This document shows, in pieces, positions 33,923-41,717 of a DNA stretch of 41,717 bases. The first letter of the stretch is position 1. Each line of letters begins with the position of its first letter. Below the pieces are notes generated by a model that did no database searches, had not been told where the DNA came from, and saw nothing but the letters and a program-made list of their open reading frames with translations. The DNA is taken from the NCBI GenBank assembly GCA_012031975.1, contig JAAUSA010000016.1, positions 1-41,717 on the forward strand, written 5' to 3'. The position numbers and the translations under genes were made by a program. This DNA comes from Alkalinema sp. RU_4_3 (GTDB lineage Bacteria; Cyanobacteriota; Cyanobacteriia; Leptolyngbyales; Leptolyngbyaceae).

Positions 33923-34990
33923 TTAGGTGAGGGCAGCTATAGAAACCTTCGCGGCAATCTGCTGGGCGATCGCTATCAATGCTTTCGCCGAGGCTGAGTC
34001 AGAATCCGCCAAAACGATCGGAATTCCGCGATCGCCCCCCTCCCGCACGGGCATCTCCAGGGGCACGCAGCCGAGCAATGGCAAACCCAGTTCCTCGGAG
34101 GTCCGTTCTCCCCCCTTGGAGCCAAAGAGGTCGTACTGGCGATCGGGCATATCCGGCGGGATGAAGTAGCTCATGTTTTCCACAATCCCCATCACCGAAA
34201 CGCCGAGTTGCTGAAACATCTTCAGACCTCGCCGGGCATCGGACAGCGCCACACTCTGGGGCGTCGTCACCACCACGGCCCCCGACATCGGCACCGCCTG
34301 GGCGAGTGTCAATTGGGCATCGCCTGTTCCGGGCGGCATATCCACAATTAAGTAGTCCAGATCGCCCCAGGCGACTTGGTAGAGAAACTTCCGAATGATC
34401 CCATTCAGCATGGGACCACGCCAGATCACAGGCTGATCTTTGTCAATCAGAAACCCCATGGACACCAGCTTGACGCCATGGTTGAAGGCGGGCACCATGG
34501 ATTCCTCGCCATTGGGGCCGGGGTTGACCTCGATGACGGCGCCTTCTAAGCCCAGCATCATTGGCGCATTGGGACCATAGATATCCGCATCGATCAGCCC
34601 CACCTTCGAGCCCATCTGGGCCAGGGCCACGGCCACATTCACCGCCACGGTGCTCTTGCCGACGCCACCCTTGCCGCTGGAGATCGCGATGATGTTCTTC
34701 ACGCCGTCGATGCCTGTGCGATCGGGCAGGGGTTTCTGCGCCGGGGTCTCCGCCGTGACATTTATATTGACGGCCTCCACACCGGGCAGTTTTTTAACCG
34801 CACGGGTGCAGTCGTCCATGATGAAGTGCTTCAGGGGACAGGCAGGCGTCGTCAACACCAAGTCAAAACTCACCTGGCCGCCTTCAACCTTCAGATTCCG
34901 AATCATATTGAGATCGACCAGACTCTTCTTGAGTTCTGGGTCTTGGACGGGTTGGAGGACTTCGAGAATCGCGCTGGGAGTTAGGGCCAT
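33923..34990 (-). CDS. mrp: Mrp/NBP35-type Fe-S cluster carrier ATPase (HCF101-like)
   Basis: P-loop ATPase that binds and transfers iron-sulfur clusters; the plastid relative HCF101 matures photosystem I. The 355 residues start with a MIP18/DUF59 domain (1-85, with TTPACPLKHFI) and continue with the deviant Walker A SSGKGGVGKST (104-114), switch I region DADIYGPNAPMMLG and MPPGTGDAQLTLAQ. The CxxC motif near NMSYFI in many Mrp proteins is replaced here by PPDM, as in other cyanobacterial and HCF101-type members I recall, so the cluster is held differently. It is the first gene of a likely mrp-rodA-yjbQ transcript. The start ATG is at 34990. Confidence 0.94.
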   Translation of the reverse strand: MALTPSAILEVLQPVQDPELKKSLVDLNMIRNLKVEGGQVSFDLVLTTPACPLKHFIMDDCTRAVKKLPGVEAVNINVTAETPAQKPLPDRTGIDGVKNIIAISSGKGGVGKSTVAVNVAVALAQMGSKVGLIDADIYGPNAPMMLGLEGAVIEVNPGPNGEESMVPAFNHGVKLVSMGFLIDKDQPVIWRGPMLNGIIRKFLYQVAWGDLDYLIVDMPPGTGDAQLTLAQAVPMSGAVVVTTPQSVALSDARRGLKMFQQLGVSVMGIVENMSYFIPPDMPDRQYDLFGSKGGERTSEELGLPLLGCVPLEMPVREGGDRGIPIVLADSDSASAKALIAIAQQIAAKVSIAALT

Positions 34991-35280
34991 GGGGTATGAA
35001 GCTGGGGAAATCTTAAGAAACTTTGAATCAAGGCTTGTATTTTATCGTGCTCTGCGGCAAAACCGCACCCGCCCGGACGATCGCCCCGCTTCGTTGCACA
35101 ATTTAACAAACCGCAAGACTCTGCCCTATCGGCCTTTGAGCACCATAGCCGAGGGTTTGTGGGATCTGGCGGATTGGATGGAACCCGGTTTCAATGTATT
35201 TTGGTTATAGCCCATTGGATATCGTGATCCGCCGGGCCACCGCCCATCCCAACCGCTATAACATTCTTGGTTTGTAGTTT

Positions 35281-36351
35281 ATGACCGCATTTTTTACCAG
35301 TTCGGCTAAAGTTACCGATCGCAAGTCTTTGGCGACCCAGGATCAACAGGGCTTGCCGCCCAGTGATTCCCGCGAGCAGGTCAGTCAATGGTTGAAGAGC
35401 TTTCAGGATAATGTTTGCAAGGGCCTAGAGAAGGTCGATGGCGGTGGTGCGTTCAAGCAGGACAGTTGGGAACGCGAGGAAGGTGGCGGTGGCCGCTCCC
35501 GTGTGCTGTCGAACGGTAAGGTCTTTGAAAAGGGCGGTGTGAACTTCTCCGAGGTCTGGGGCAACGATCTGCCTCCCTCCATTCTCGTGCAGCGTCCCGA
35601 AGCCAAGGGTCATAGCTTCTACGCCACAGGCACCTCCATGGTGCTGCACCCCAACAATCCCTTCATTCCGACGGTGCACCTCAACTATCGCTACTTTGAG
35701 GCAGGTCCTGTCTGGTGGTTTGGTGGTGGGATCGATTTGACGCCCTACTATCCCTTTGAAGAAGATGTGGTCCATTTCCACACCACACTGAAGAACGCCT
35801 GCGACAGGCACAATCCCCACTATTACCCCACCTACAAGCTGTGGTGTGATGAATATTTCTACCTGAAACACCGCAACGAGACCCGTGGGGTCGGCGGGAT
35901 CTTCTTCGACTACCAGGACACCAGCGGCGTACTGTACCCGATCTCCTACCCTGGATCGCAAATGTACACCCCGGCGGCCAACCGCAGCGCAGAAGCAGGT
36001 CCCGTGGAAAATCGCAGCTGGGAGGATATCTTCTCCTTTGTCCAGTCCTGCGGCGATGCCTTCTTGCCCGCCTATACGCCGATCGCCGAGAAGCGTAAGG
36101 ATACGCCGTTTGGGGAGCGCGAAAGAGACTTCCAGCTCTACCGTCGGGGCCGCTATGTGGAGTTTAATCTGGTCTACGATCGCGGTACCATCTTCGGTCT
36201 CCAGACCAATGGCCGCACCGAATCTATTTTGATGTCGCTGCCGCCCTTGGTGCGCTGGGAGTACGACTACCACCCCGAGCCTGGCACCCCGGAAGCCGAG
36301 CTGTACGAAACCTATCTCAAACCCCAGGATTGGGTGAATTGGAAGAAATAG
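35281..36351 (+). CDS. hemF: Oxygen-dependent coproporphyrinogen III oxidase
   Basis: Converts coproporphyrinogen III to protoporphyrinogen IX with O2, feeding heme and chlorophyll synthesis. The 356 residues show family blocks: [90 protein letters not shown] and the signature [20 protein letters not shown]. The N-terminal 30 residues are a variable extension. The ATG at 35281 is the first in frame; no good Shine-Dalgarno is seen. The gene has its own 290-bp upstream region and is closed by a strong terminator, so it is probably monocistronic. Confidence 0.97.
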   Translation: MTAFFTSSAKVTDRKSLATQDQQGLPPSDSREQVSQWLKSFQDNVCKGLEKVDGGGAFKQDSWEREEGGGGRSRVLSNGKVFEKGGVNFSEVWGNDLPPSILVQRPEAKGHSFYATGTSMVLHPNNPFIPTVHLNYRYFEAGPVWWFGGGIDLTPYYPFEEDVVHFHTTLKNACDRHNPHYYPTYKLWCDEYFYLKHRNETRGVGGIFFDYQDTSGVLYPISYPGSQMYTPAANRSAEAGPVENRSWEDIFSFVQSCGDAFLPAYTPIAEKRKDTPFGERERDFQLYRRGRYVEFNLVYDRGTIFGLQTNGRTESILMSLPPLVRWEYDYHPEPGTPEAELYETYLKPQDWVNWKK

Positions 36352-36375
36352 GCCCTCTTTTCTCTCTATCTAAAT

Positions 36376-36417
36376 AACAAACCCCCCTTGTCTCCCAGGA
36401 GATGAGGGGGGTTTGTT
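36376..36417. terminator. Bidirectional rho-independent terminator between hemF and sds
   Basis: A perfect 13-bp stem pairs 36376-36388 with 36405-36417 around a 16-nt loop. The arms are A-rich on one side and T-rich on the other (AACAAACCCCCCT / AGGGGGGTTTGTT), so it serves both convergent genes. Confidence 0.9.
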
Positions 36418-36433
36418 ACGGGTTGGATTGCAC

Positions 36434-37408
36434 CTAATACAGGCGGCTGAGGACGTATTCAGTCAGGTCCATCAAAGCTTCCTTCGACTCAGAACCGGGC
36501 AAATTGACCAAAGCTTCCCGAGCCAAGAGACTATGGTGGGACGCCAATTCCCGCGATCGCACCACCCCTTGACTATCCTTGACCAGGGCCAGGGCCTGCT
36601 CTAGATCGTCTTCCTCGGCAAACTCGCGATCGAGTAGGGTCGTCAGGTAGGGTTTCTCTTCCATGGCGAACAAAGCCGGGGCTGTGATGTTTCCGCTGGC
36701 GAGGTCGGACCCGGCGGGCTTGCCGAGGACTTCGGCGGAGGCGGTGAAGTCGAGGATATCATCGACGATCTGGAAGGCCAGACCCAGATGCTTGCCGTAG
36801 TTGTACATCTGCTGGGCGAGGGCGGCGGAGGTGTCGCTGAGGATGGCGGCGGCCTTGGCGCTATTGGCAACTAAGGAGGCGGTTTTGTAGTAGCTCTTCT
36901 GGAGATAGGCTTCGAGGGTAAAGCCTGTGTCAAAGCTGTTGAGGCCCTGGCGGATTTCTCCCTCAGCAAAGTCCTTAATCACCTCAGACAGGAGTTTTAC
37001 CACTTCCAAGTTGTCCAGGTTGGCCAGGTACCAGGAGGACTGGGCAAACAGAAAATCCCCGGCCAAGATCGCAATCTTATTGCCAAAGTTGCTATGGACC
37101 GTGGGAATCCCACGGCGAGAATCGGCCTCATCCACCACGTCATCATGGACCAGGCTGGCTGTATGGATCATCTCAGTGATCTCGGCCAACCGCCGATGGC
37201 GCTGGGTAATATCCTGGTCTCGCATGGTCGCGCGGGCCACCAAAAACACGATCGCCGGACGAATCCGCTTCCCACCCGCACCGAACAAGTGCTCCGCTGC
37301 TGCGTAGAGTATGGGATGCTGGGCGCCAATGAGCTGTTTAAGATTATTAGTGAGGGTCGAGAGATCCTGTTCGACAGGAGAAAAAAGCGGTTTCACAATG
37401 GAGGTCAT
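36434..37408 (-). CDS. sds: Solanesyl-type all-trans polyprenyl diphosphate synthase
   Basis: Elongates isoprenoid diphosphates with isopentenyl diphosphate; in cyanobacteria this type makes the plastoquinone-9 side chain. From the ATG at 37408 it has 324 residues. The first aspartate-rich motif is HDDVVD (88-93), the second DDILD (216-220), with GGKRIRPAI (45-53) for IPP binding. The block HRRLAEITEMIHTASLVHDDVVDE is practically diagnostic of the plastid/cyanobacterial clade. Chain length is inferred from the clade, not from residues. An ATG at 37465 would add 19 residues but does not fit the family start. It is convergent with hemF. Confidence 0.9.
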   Translation of the reverse strand: MTSIVKPLFSPVEQDLSTLTNNLKQLIGAQHPILYAAAEHLFGAGGKRIRPAIVFLVARATMRDQDITQRHRRLAEITEMIHTASLVHDDVVDEADSRRGIPTVHSNFGNKIAILAGDFLFAQSSWYLANLDNLEVVKLLSEVIKDFAEGEIRQGLNSFDTGFTLEAYLQKSYYKTASLVANSAKAAAILSDTSAALAQQMYNYGKHLGLAFQIVDDILDFTASAEVLGKPAGSDLASGNITAPALFAMEEKPYLTTLLDREFAEEDDLEQALALVKDSQGVVRSRELASHHSLLAREALVNLPGSESKEALMDLTEYVLSRLY

Positions 37409-37673
37409 AGGCGATCGCCGACCAGCGGGCTGATAAAGGTTAAGAAACTTTACAGCTTCTAACATTCATATTAAGCGAAGGACCTAGCTCCGGGATAGAT
37501 CTGTTCTGAAGAAGTTCTGTAGATGGAGTGGGTGATAGGGGATCCGAGGCCGATCCAGGCCTTGACCCGTAACTGTCTGTGAAGATTTTGCCCCTTGGGT
37601 CGCGCTGGGTTTGAAACAACCCTGTAATATGGGTAAGGTAGTTTTAGTTATTGTCTTCATTGATGCTTGTCCC

Positions 37674-38087
37674 ATGAGAATCTTCGTCTTGCTGGTCAAC
37701 GCCAACACTGATAACGAAGGCATCCACTCCATCAACATGGGCAATCGTGACATCATTTTGATGTTTGAGGAGGAAGATGATGCCCTGCGTTATGCGATGC
37801 TGCTGGAAGCCCAGGATTTCCCAGCCCTCTTGAATGTAGAAGCCCTCGATCGCGAGGAGATTGAAGAATTTTGCGAGGCCTCGGGCTACAGCAGTTACTT
37901 TATTCCCCAGGATTTCCGCCCGGCCAATGATTTTGAGCGGCTGCTGCTCTCTCCCCCGGAGCGCAATCGGGAGATGACCGACTGGGAACAGGCCAATGCC
38001 AAGGGTCAGGCTCCGGACGAGGAAGGTAGCTCCATGTCCAATGACGAACTCGATCGAATTCGCCGTAAGCTAGAGGGCCTGTTGTAA
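37674..38087 (+). CDS. DUF3110 domain protein
   Basis: A 137-residue acidic protein of a family restricted, as far as I know, to cyanobacteria and plastids, without known function. The DUF3110 part covers about 1-85: MRIFVLLVNANTDNEGIHS, then DIILMFEEEDDALRYAMLLEAQDFP and a helix EEIEEFCEASGY. The C-terminal third is charged and probably disordered (PPERNREMTDWEQ, SMSNDELDRIRRKLEGLL). The ATG at 37674 starts the conserved domain directly; the longer frame from 37611 adds residues unlike the family. The murQ gene starts 15 bp after its stop, so they are co-transcribed. Confidence 0.85.
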   Translation: MRIFVLLVNANTDNEGIHSINMGNRDIILMFEEEDDALRYAMLLEAQDFPALLNVEALDREEIEEFCEASGYSSYFIPQDFRPANDFERLLLSPPERNREMTDWEQANAKGQAPDEEGSSMSNDELDRIRRKLEGLL

Positions 38088-38101
38088 GAATGGTCTAAAC
38101 C

Positions 38102-39004
38102 ATGGAAACCCGTGCCCATCTGCTCACGGAGCAAGTCAATCCAAACAGTGCCCAGCTCGATGCGCTGTCGTCCCTGGAGATCGTCGAGCTGTTCAACCAA
38201 GAGGATGCCAAGACCATTAGCGCCATTGCGGCGGTGAAGGAGAAGCTGGCGATGGCGATCGATCGCACCGCTGATTCTCTCCGCCAAGGCGGTCGTCTAT
38301 TCTATATTGGGGCCGGGACCAGTGGCCGTTTGGGCGTGCTGGATGCCGCCGAATGTCCGCCCACCTTTTGTACGCCCCCCGAGATGGTCCAGGGGATTCT
38401 GGCCGGGGGCGATGCGGCTTTGGTGCGTAGCTCCGAGGGGATGGAGGATATTTTCAGTGATGGGGAGGCGGCGATCGCCGATCGCAACGTTGGCCCAAAG
38501 GACGTGGTGGTCGGGATTGCGGCGGGTGGAACGACGCCCTACGTCCATGGTGCGCTCAAAGAAGGTCGAAAACGGGGCGCAACAACGGTGTTTATTGCCT
38601 GTGTGCCCGAGGAGCAGGTGCCCTTGGATGTGGATATCAATCTGCGGCTGTTGGTCGGCCCCGAGGTTTTGGCTGGATCCACTCGATTGAAGTCGGGCAC
38701 CGTGACGAAACTGGCGCTGAATATTCTCTCGACAGGTAGTATGGTCCGCCTGGGCAAGGTCTACGGCAATCGGATGATCGATGTTGCGGTGACGAATACT
38801 AAACTCCACGATCGCGCCCTCAGTATTTTGCAGGACCTGGCGGGGCTGGAGCGATCGGCGGCGGAGAGCTTGCTTGAGGCCAGTGGCAAGTCGGTGAAGC
38901 TGGCGCTGTTGATGCATTGGGGAAAGGTGGATGCGATCTCGGGCCAGAAGCTGCTGGAGGGGAATGGTGGCGATCTGCGGCGGGCGGTGGCGGTGGCGGT
39001 TTGA
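38102..39004 (+). CDS. murQ: N-acetylmuramic acid 6-phosphate etherase
   Basis: Cleaves the lactyl ether of MurNAc-6-phosphate to GlcNAc-6-phosphate and D-lactate in cell-wall sugar recycling. The 300 residues hold a SIS-domain fold: GRLFYIGAGTSGRLGVLDAAECPPTF (64-89, with catalytic Glu84), GGDAALVRSSEGMED, GIAAGGTTPYVHGAL (SIS motif), GPEVLAGSTRLKSGT and NRMIDVAVTNTKL. All expected blocks are present, so it should be active. It stands 15 bp after the DUF3110 gene. No MurNAc kinase or PTS gene is in the window. Confidence 0.95.
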   Translation: METRAHLLTEQVNPNSAQLDALSSLEIVELFNQEDAKTISAIAAVKEKLAMAIDRTADSLRQGGRLFYIGAGTSGRLGVLDAAECPPTFCTPPEMVQGILAGGDAALVRSSEGMEDIFSDGEAAIADRNVGPKDVVVGIAAGGTTPYVHGALKEGRKRGATTVFIACVPEEQVPLDVDINLRLLVGPEVLAGSTRLKSGTVTKLALNILSTGSMVRLGKVYGNRMIDVAVTNTKLHDRALSILQDLAGLERSAAESLLEASGKSVKLALLMHWGKVDAISGQKLLEGNGGDLRRAVAVAV

Positions 39005-39073
39005 TCCAAGGCAAAACTGCGTCATCCGAGGAAATTCGGGTTTAACTGGCCAGCTTCCCAAGGTCTTCCCCTA

Positions 39074-40586
39074 GAAAGGCGTGATTTACCTGTTAGTTAA
39101 CGAATAGACCGGGCAACTTTAAGACTACAGAGGGGAGCATTCCCTTCAGGTCTCATTGGTTCCTGAAAGTCGTCACGTTATTTTGGTAGGTCGGATATGT
39201 CACAAGTGCTCGAACTTGCCCAGCAAGGGGACACTGAAGCGATCTCGGCATTGATGAATCGTCATCTCAAGCCCCAAGGGGTCACCGCCCAGGTCGCAAA
39301 AACTCAAAATGCCCTGCAAATCATGCTCGAAGGCCTGGATCTCCCAGACCAACAACGCATGACGGCCTTTGTCACCCAAGGGGTTCAAAAGTTGGGCCTT
39401 GGATCGAATGTCCAGATCTTCGGTCGCCAAGTGGGGGACAAAGAGCCCGCCTGGACTGCTAATTTTGCGATCAGCGAAAATGGCATCACGCCCCTAGAAG
39501 GAATCGCTGAGGTCGCAAATCCTGGGGCCGAGGAATTTGGGGCCGGGGACTACAAACGCATGGCCAAGCAGGGCCATCCTGAGGCGATTCAGAAGTTTGT
39601 GGAAGAGATTCTGCAGGATCGCCCCGAGATGACCGCCTTCACTGAATTTGCCGATGGGGTTGTCAAGGTGACGATCCAGACCAGCGAGTTTATGGATGGT
39701 CAGGCCTTTTCCTCGGATTTTGGCAAGCAGATGAATGAGATCGCCTCGAAGCAGGTGCGCGAGGTGGAGCTGTACAAGCGTAAGTCGGAAAAGACAATGC
39801 CTTCTTGGTCAAGAAGATGACCTTGGCGGCGGGCGGCAGTGTTTCGGCAGCGCCGACTCCAGTGCATCCCGAGGGCAATAGCGAACTGCGGCCCAATGGT
39901 CATAGTTCGGCCATGAATCCGCCTCCGATGGCAGGTGGGGCCGTGGGTATGGGCAGTAGGTCTATGCCTGGGGACGTGATTGTGATTGCTGTCCTGCTGT
40001 TTGTTAGTGCCGCGTTTAGTCTCGTAGTAGGTGGCCTGATGGTGATGGGCATCATGGCAGCTGGCGCAATGATGGCACAATCGAGTGCTGAGCTGGCTCA
40101 AGCTGGCATCACCAGCAAAGAGGCTGGAGCTGTCGCAGGGGTGGGGGCGATCGTCATGATCATTGCCTGTATCCCGCTAGTGATCGGAGCTGGCCAGCTT
40201 ACTGTGGGTGTTGGAATGCTCAAAATGAAGAAGTGGGCTTGGTATGGAGCCTTTGGCCTTGCCGTGCTGACGATTCTTTCGTCACTGGCAAGATTCAATA
40301 TATTTAGCTTTGTGGCAATCTCGATCAATGGTTATGTCATCAAAGCGTTGATCCAAACCCGTGAAGCCTTTGAGTAGTCATTGAGACGAATTCGTGGCGA
40401 TCAACAAACCCCCATCACCCAGGGCCAGTCTCAAGGGCTTCCCAAAAGAAAGCCTAATTTACCTGCTGTTTGAGGAATACACCTGGTAACTTTAAGACTA
40501 CAAAGAGGGGGGCATTCCTTTCATCTCTCGTCAAATCCTAAACGTCATCACCTTATTTTGGTAGGTCGGATATGTCACAAGTGCTC
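39074..40586 (+). repeat. Duplicated leader and 5' coding start of two paralogous genes
   Basis: The roughly 120 bp before the ATGs at 39197 and 40572 are similar: ACTTTAAGACTACA followed by a G-rich block, then TTATTTTGGTAGGTCGGAT directly before ATG. The identity is close over the last 20 bp and the first codons (ATGTCACAAGTGCTCGAAC). It shows a tandem gene duplication including the promoter. Confidence 0.8.
39197..40377 (+). CDS. Cyanobacterial unknown-family protein fused to a membrane domain, one apparent frameshift
   Basis: As read, a 207-residue frame ends at 39820 and a second frame opens at 39805. Adding one T at 39802-39803 joins them into about 393 residues and turns the C-terminus of the first part into PFLVKKMTLAAGG, which matches PFLVNKMTL in the paralogue at 40572. 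Residues 1-90 are a domain common in cyanobacterial proteins (LELAQQGDTEAISALMNRHL, VTAQVAKTQNALQIMLEGLDLP, VQIFGRQ...PAWTANF); residues 115-205 look like a divergent second copy. The added C-terminal part has a Gly/Pro linker and three or four hydrophobic spans (AVLLFVSAAFSLVVGGLMVMG, VGAIVMIIACIPLVIG, KWAWYGAFGLAVLTIL). The N-terminal part would sit in the cytoplasm. Function is unknown. Confidence 0.72.
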
Positions 40587-41204
40587 GAACTGGCCCAGCA
40601 GGGGGACAATGAAGCGATCGAGGCATTGATGAACCGTCATCTCAAGCCCCAGGGCGTTACTGCCCAGGTCGCCAAAACGCAACAATCTCTGCAAATTATG
40701 CTGGAAGGATTGGATCTGCCGATCGAAAAGCGGATGACAGATATTGTTACCCAAGAAGTCAAAAAACTAGGATTGGCGACCAACGTCCAGATCTTTGGAC
40801 GTCAGTTTGGCGCTCAACAGCCTGCCTGGACCGCTAGTTTCACCATTAGTGAAGCGGGTGTCGCACCCCTAGAGGTTTCGCCTGGAGCCTCGGACGGCCC
40901 GGAAGAATTCGGAGCTGGAGACTATAAGCGGATGGCCAAACAGGGGAATACCGCTGCGATCCAACAGTTTGTGGAGGCCTTGCTGAAGGATCGTCCAGAA
41001 ATGACCCCGTTTGTCGAATATGCCGATGGCGTCGTCAAGGTGACCATCCAAACCGCTGAGTTTATGGATGGGCAGGCGTTTTCCTCCGAATTTGGCAAGC
41101 AGATGAACGAAATTGCCTCGAAGCAGGTCCGCGAACTGGAACTCTACAAGCGAAAGTCCGATCAGCTACCGCCTTTCTTGGTCAACAAGATGACGCTGTA
41201 CTAG
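40572..41204 (+). CDS. Cyanobacterial unknown-family protein, soluble paralogue
   Basis: A 210-residue paralogue of the preceding gene's N-terminal part, with the same order of blocks: LELAQQGDNEAIEALMNRHLKPQG, TQQSLQIMLEGLDLP, NVQIFGRQFG...PAWTASF, then GDYKRMAKQGNTAAIQQFVEALLKDRPEM, GVVKVTIQTAEFMDGQAFS and KQMNEIASKQVRELELYKRKS. It stops after NKMTLY and has no membrane domain, whereas its neighbour carries one. The upstream 120 bp duplicate the leader of the first copy, so the two may be expressed together. A strong terminator follows 16 bp after the stop. No known enzymatic motif is seen. Confidence 0.8.
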   Translation: MSQVLELAQQGDNEAIEALMNRHLKPQGVTAQVAKTQQSLQIMLEGLDLPIEKRMTDIVTQEVKKLGLATNVQIFGRQFGAQQPAWTASFTISEAGVAPLEVSPGASDGPEEFGAGDYKRMAKQGNTAAIQQFVEALLKDRPEMTPFVEYADGVVKVTIQTAEFMDGQAFSSEFGKQMNEIASKQVRELELYKRKSDQLPPFLVNKMTLY

Positions 41205-41219
41205 GGCCATATTCCAGAC

Positions 41220-41253
41220 AAAACCCCGCAGATACTTGCATCTGCGGGGTTTT
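41220..41253. terminator. Bidirectional rho-independent terminator
   Basis: A perfect 14-bp stem pairs 41220-41233 with 41240-41253 around a 6-nt loop; it begins AAAACCCCGC and ends GCGGGGTTTT. It serves both the upstream plus-strand gene and the convergent desaturase gene. Confidence 0.92.
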
Positions 41254-41278
41254 GCTTGTCAATCCTTACAGCAAAAAA

Positions 41279-41717
41279 CTACTTGATCTCAGCGATCTTG
41301 ACCTTGGTAGCTAGACCCAGGGTTTTGAGAGCCTTAATCATCATCCAAGTCGGATCCACTTCCCACCATTGCAGGCCATGACGGGCCGAATATTGGTAGG
41401 CATGGTGATTGTTGTGCCAGCCCTCGCCGTAGGTGACCAACGCCACCCACCAGCAATTGCGGGAATTGTCCCCAGACTCATGGCTCTTGTAGCCAAACAT
41501 ATGGGTCGCACTGTTCACAAACCAGGTGCAGTGGTAGACAAAGGCCAACCGCACAAACGTCCCCCAGAGCACAAAGCTCCAGCCGCCGCCCGCACCGAGC
41601 ACCCGCTCACCCAGCCAAAACAGCAAAAAGCCCAGGGCCACCTGAATCGGGAAGAAAAAGGCATCGCAGAAGCGGTAGAACGGATCGCTAGAAATGTCTT
41701 TCGTAAACTTCGGAATC
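41279..41717 (-). CDS. desC: Delta-9 acyl-lipid fatty acid desaturase, 5' end outside the window
   Basis: Membrane di-iron enzyme placing the first double bond in glycerolipid acyl chains. Only the C-terminal 145 residues or so are in the window, open to the edge: IPKFTKDISSDPFYRFCDAF, hydrophobic ALGFLLFWLGERVLG, VYHCTWFVNSATHMFG, and the third histidine box EGWHNNHHAYQYSARHGLQWWEVD, followed by WMMIKALKTLGLATKVK. The first two histidine boxes lie upstream of the window edge. The pattern WHNNHH with YSARHGL...WWEVD is that of the DesC/delta-9 type. The gene is convergent with the paralogue pair and shares their bidirectional terminator. Confidence 0.92.
   Translation of the reverse strand, partial: IPKFTKDISSDPFYRFCDAFFFPIQVALGFLLFWLGERVLGAGGGWSFVLWGTFVRLAFVYHCTWFVNSATHMFGYKSHESGDNSRNCWWVALVTYGEGWHNNHHAYQYSARHGLQWWEVDPTWMMIKALKTLGLATKVKIAEIK

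Noticed and set aside
33923-34990. Defective Mrp because the CxxC motif is missing
   Set aside because: Cyanobacterial and HCF101-type Mrp proteins, as I recall them, normally lack this motif, so it is not a lesion here.
35425-36273. 282-residue minus-strand ORF
   Set aside because: It is fully antisense to hemF, whose protein is conserved end to end.
1-41717. CRISPR arrays, IS elements, tRNA or rRNA genes
   Set aside because: I found no regularly spaced repeats, transposase with terminal repeats, or tRNA-like cloverleaf in either strand by reading.

Overview
This is a 41.7 kb stretch of cyanobacterial chromosome. The evidence is the density of HIP1 octamers (GCGATCGC and close variants) on both strands, several cyanobacteria-typical proteins (Fe-S carrier of the Mrp/HCF101 type, oxygen-dependent HemF, solanesyl-type polyprenyl synthase, DUF3110, DUF2555-like, AMIN-domain protein, delta-9 acyl-lipid desaturase), and moderately high GC. 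I cannot name the genus. There is no IS element, prophage, CRISPR array, rRNA or tRNA that I can see. Both ends appear to cut genes.

Layout. 1-0.8 kb: the 3' part of a proline-rich unknown gene with apparent frameshifts and a strong terminator. 0.86-4.15 kb: a polyamine block (flavin amine oxidase, AdoMet decarboxylase speD with a near-consensus promoter, and an aminopropyltransferase closer to thermospermine synthase than to classical SpeE). 4.1-7.6 kb: signalling genes (an OmpR-type regulator with an extra receiver-like tail, a minimal soluble histidine kinase facing away from it, and a tandem receiver-like protein). 7.8-10.1 kb: a small membrane protein and an AMIN-domain envelope protein. 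10.1-14.5 kb, minus strand: rsmG, an Lhr-like helicase and argJ. 14.5-14.9 kb: an unusual non-coding region with a 24-bp imperfect inverted repeat enclosing several hairpins. 14.9-17.9 kb: inositol-phosphatase family protein, DUF2555-like, DUF924, coaBC. 17.9-18.7 kb: decayed, partly duplicated Rpn/PD-(D/E)XK nuclease remnants. 18.7-26.9 kb, minus strand: a tightly packed probable operon for surface glycan assembly (small unknown gene, double methyltransferase, methyltransferase, two GT4 glycosyltransferases) ending in a large pentapeptide-TerB-DUF697 membrane protein. 27-34 kb: ruvB, a two-domain cell-wall hydrolase, gatC, Rpn-family genes with a partial gatC duplication, YjbQ, rodA and mrp. 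35.3-39 kb: hemF, sds, DUF3110 protein, murQ. 39-41.2 kb: two tandem paralogues of a cyanobacterial unknown family with near-identical leaders, one fused to a membrane domain. The window closes inside desC.

Two cross-cutting observations matter for any reader. First, at least eight places look like single missing bases, most in short homopolymer runs; adding one base restores well-conserved proteins (rsmG, the helicase, the pentapeptide protein three times, the 39-kb paralogue, and the first gene twice). This points to sequencing or assembly error more than to gene decay, so those genes are annotated here as frame-corrected loci. Second, Rpn-family C-terminal tails recur at 18 kb and 30-31 kb next to duplicated flanking DNA, which suggests these genes have driven local duplications.
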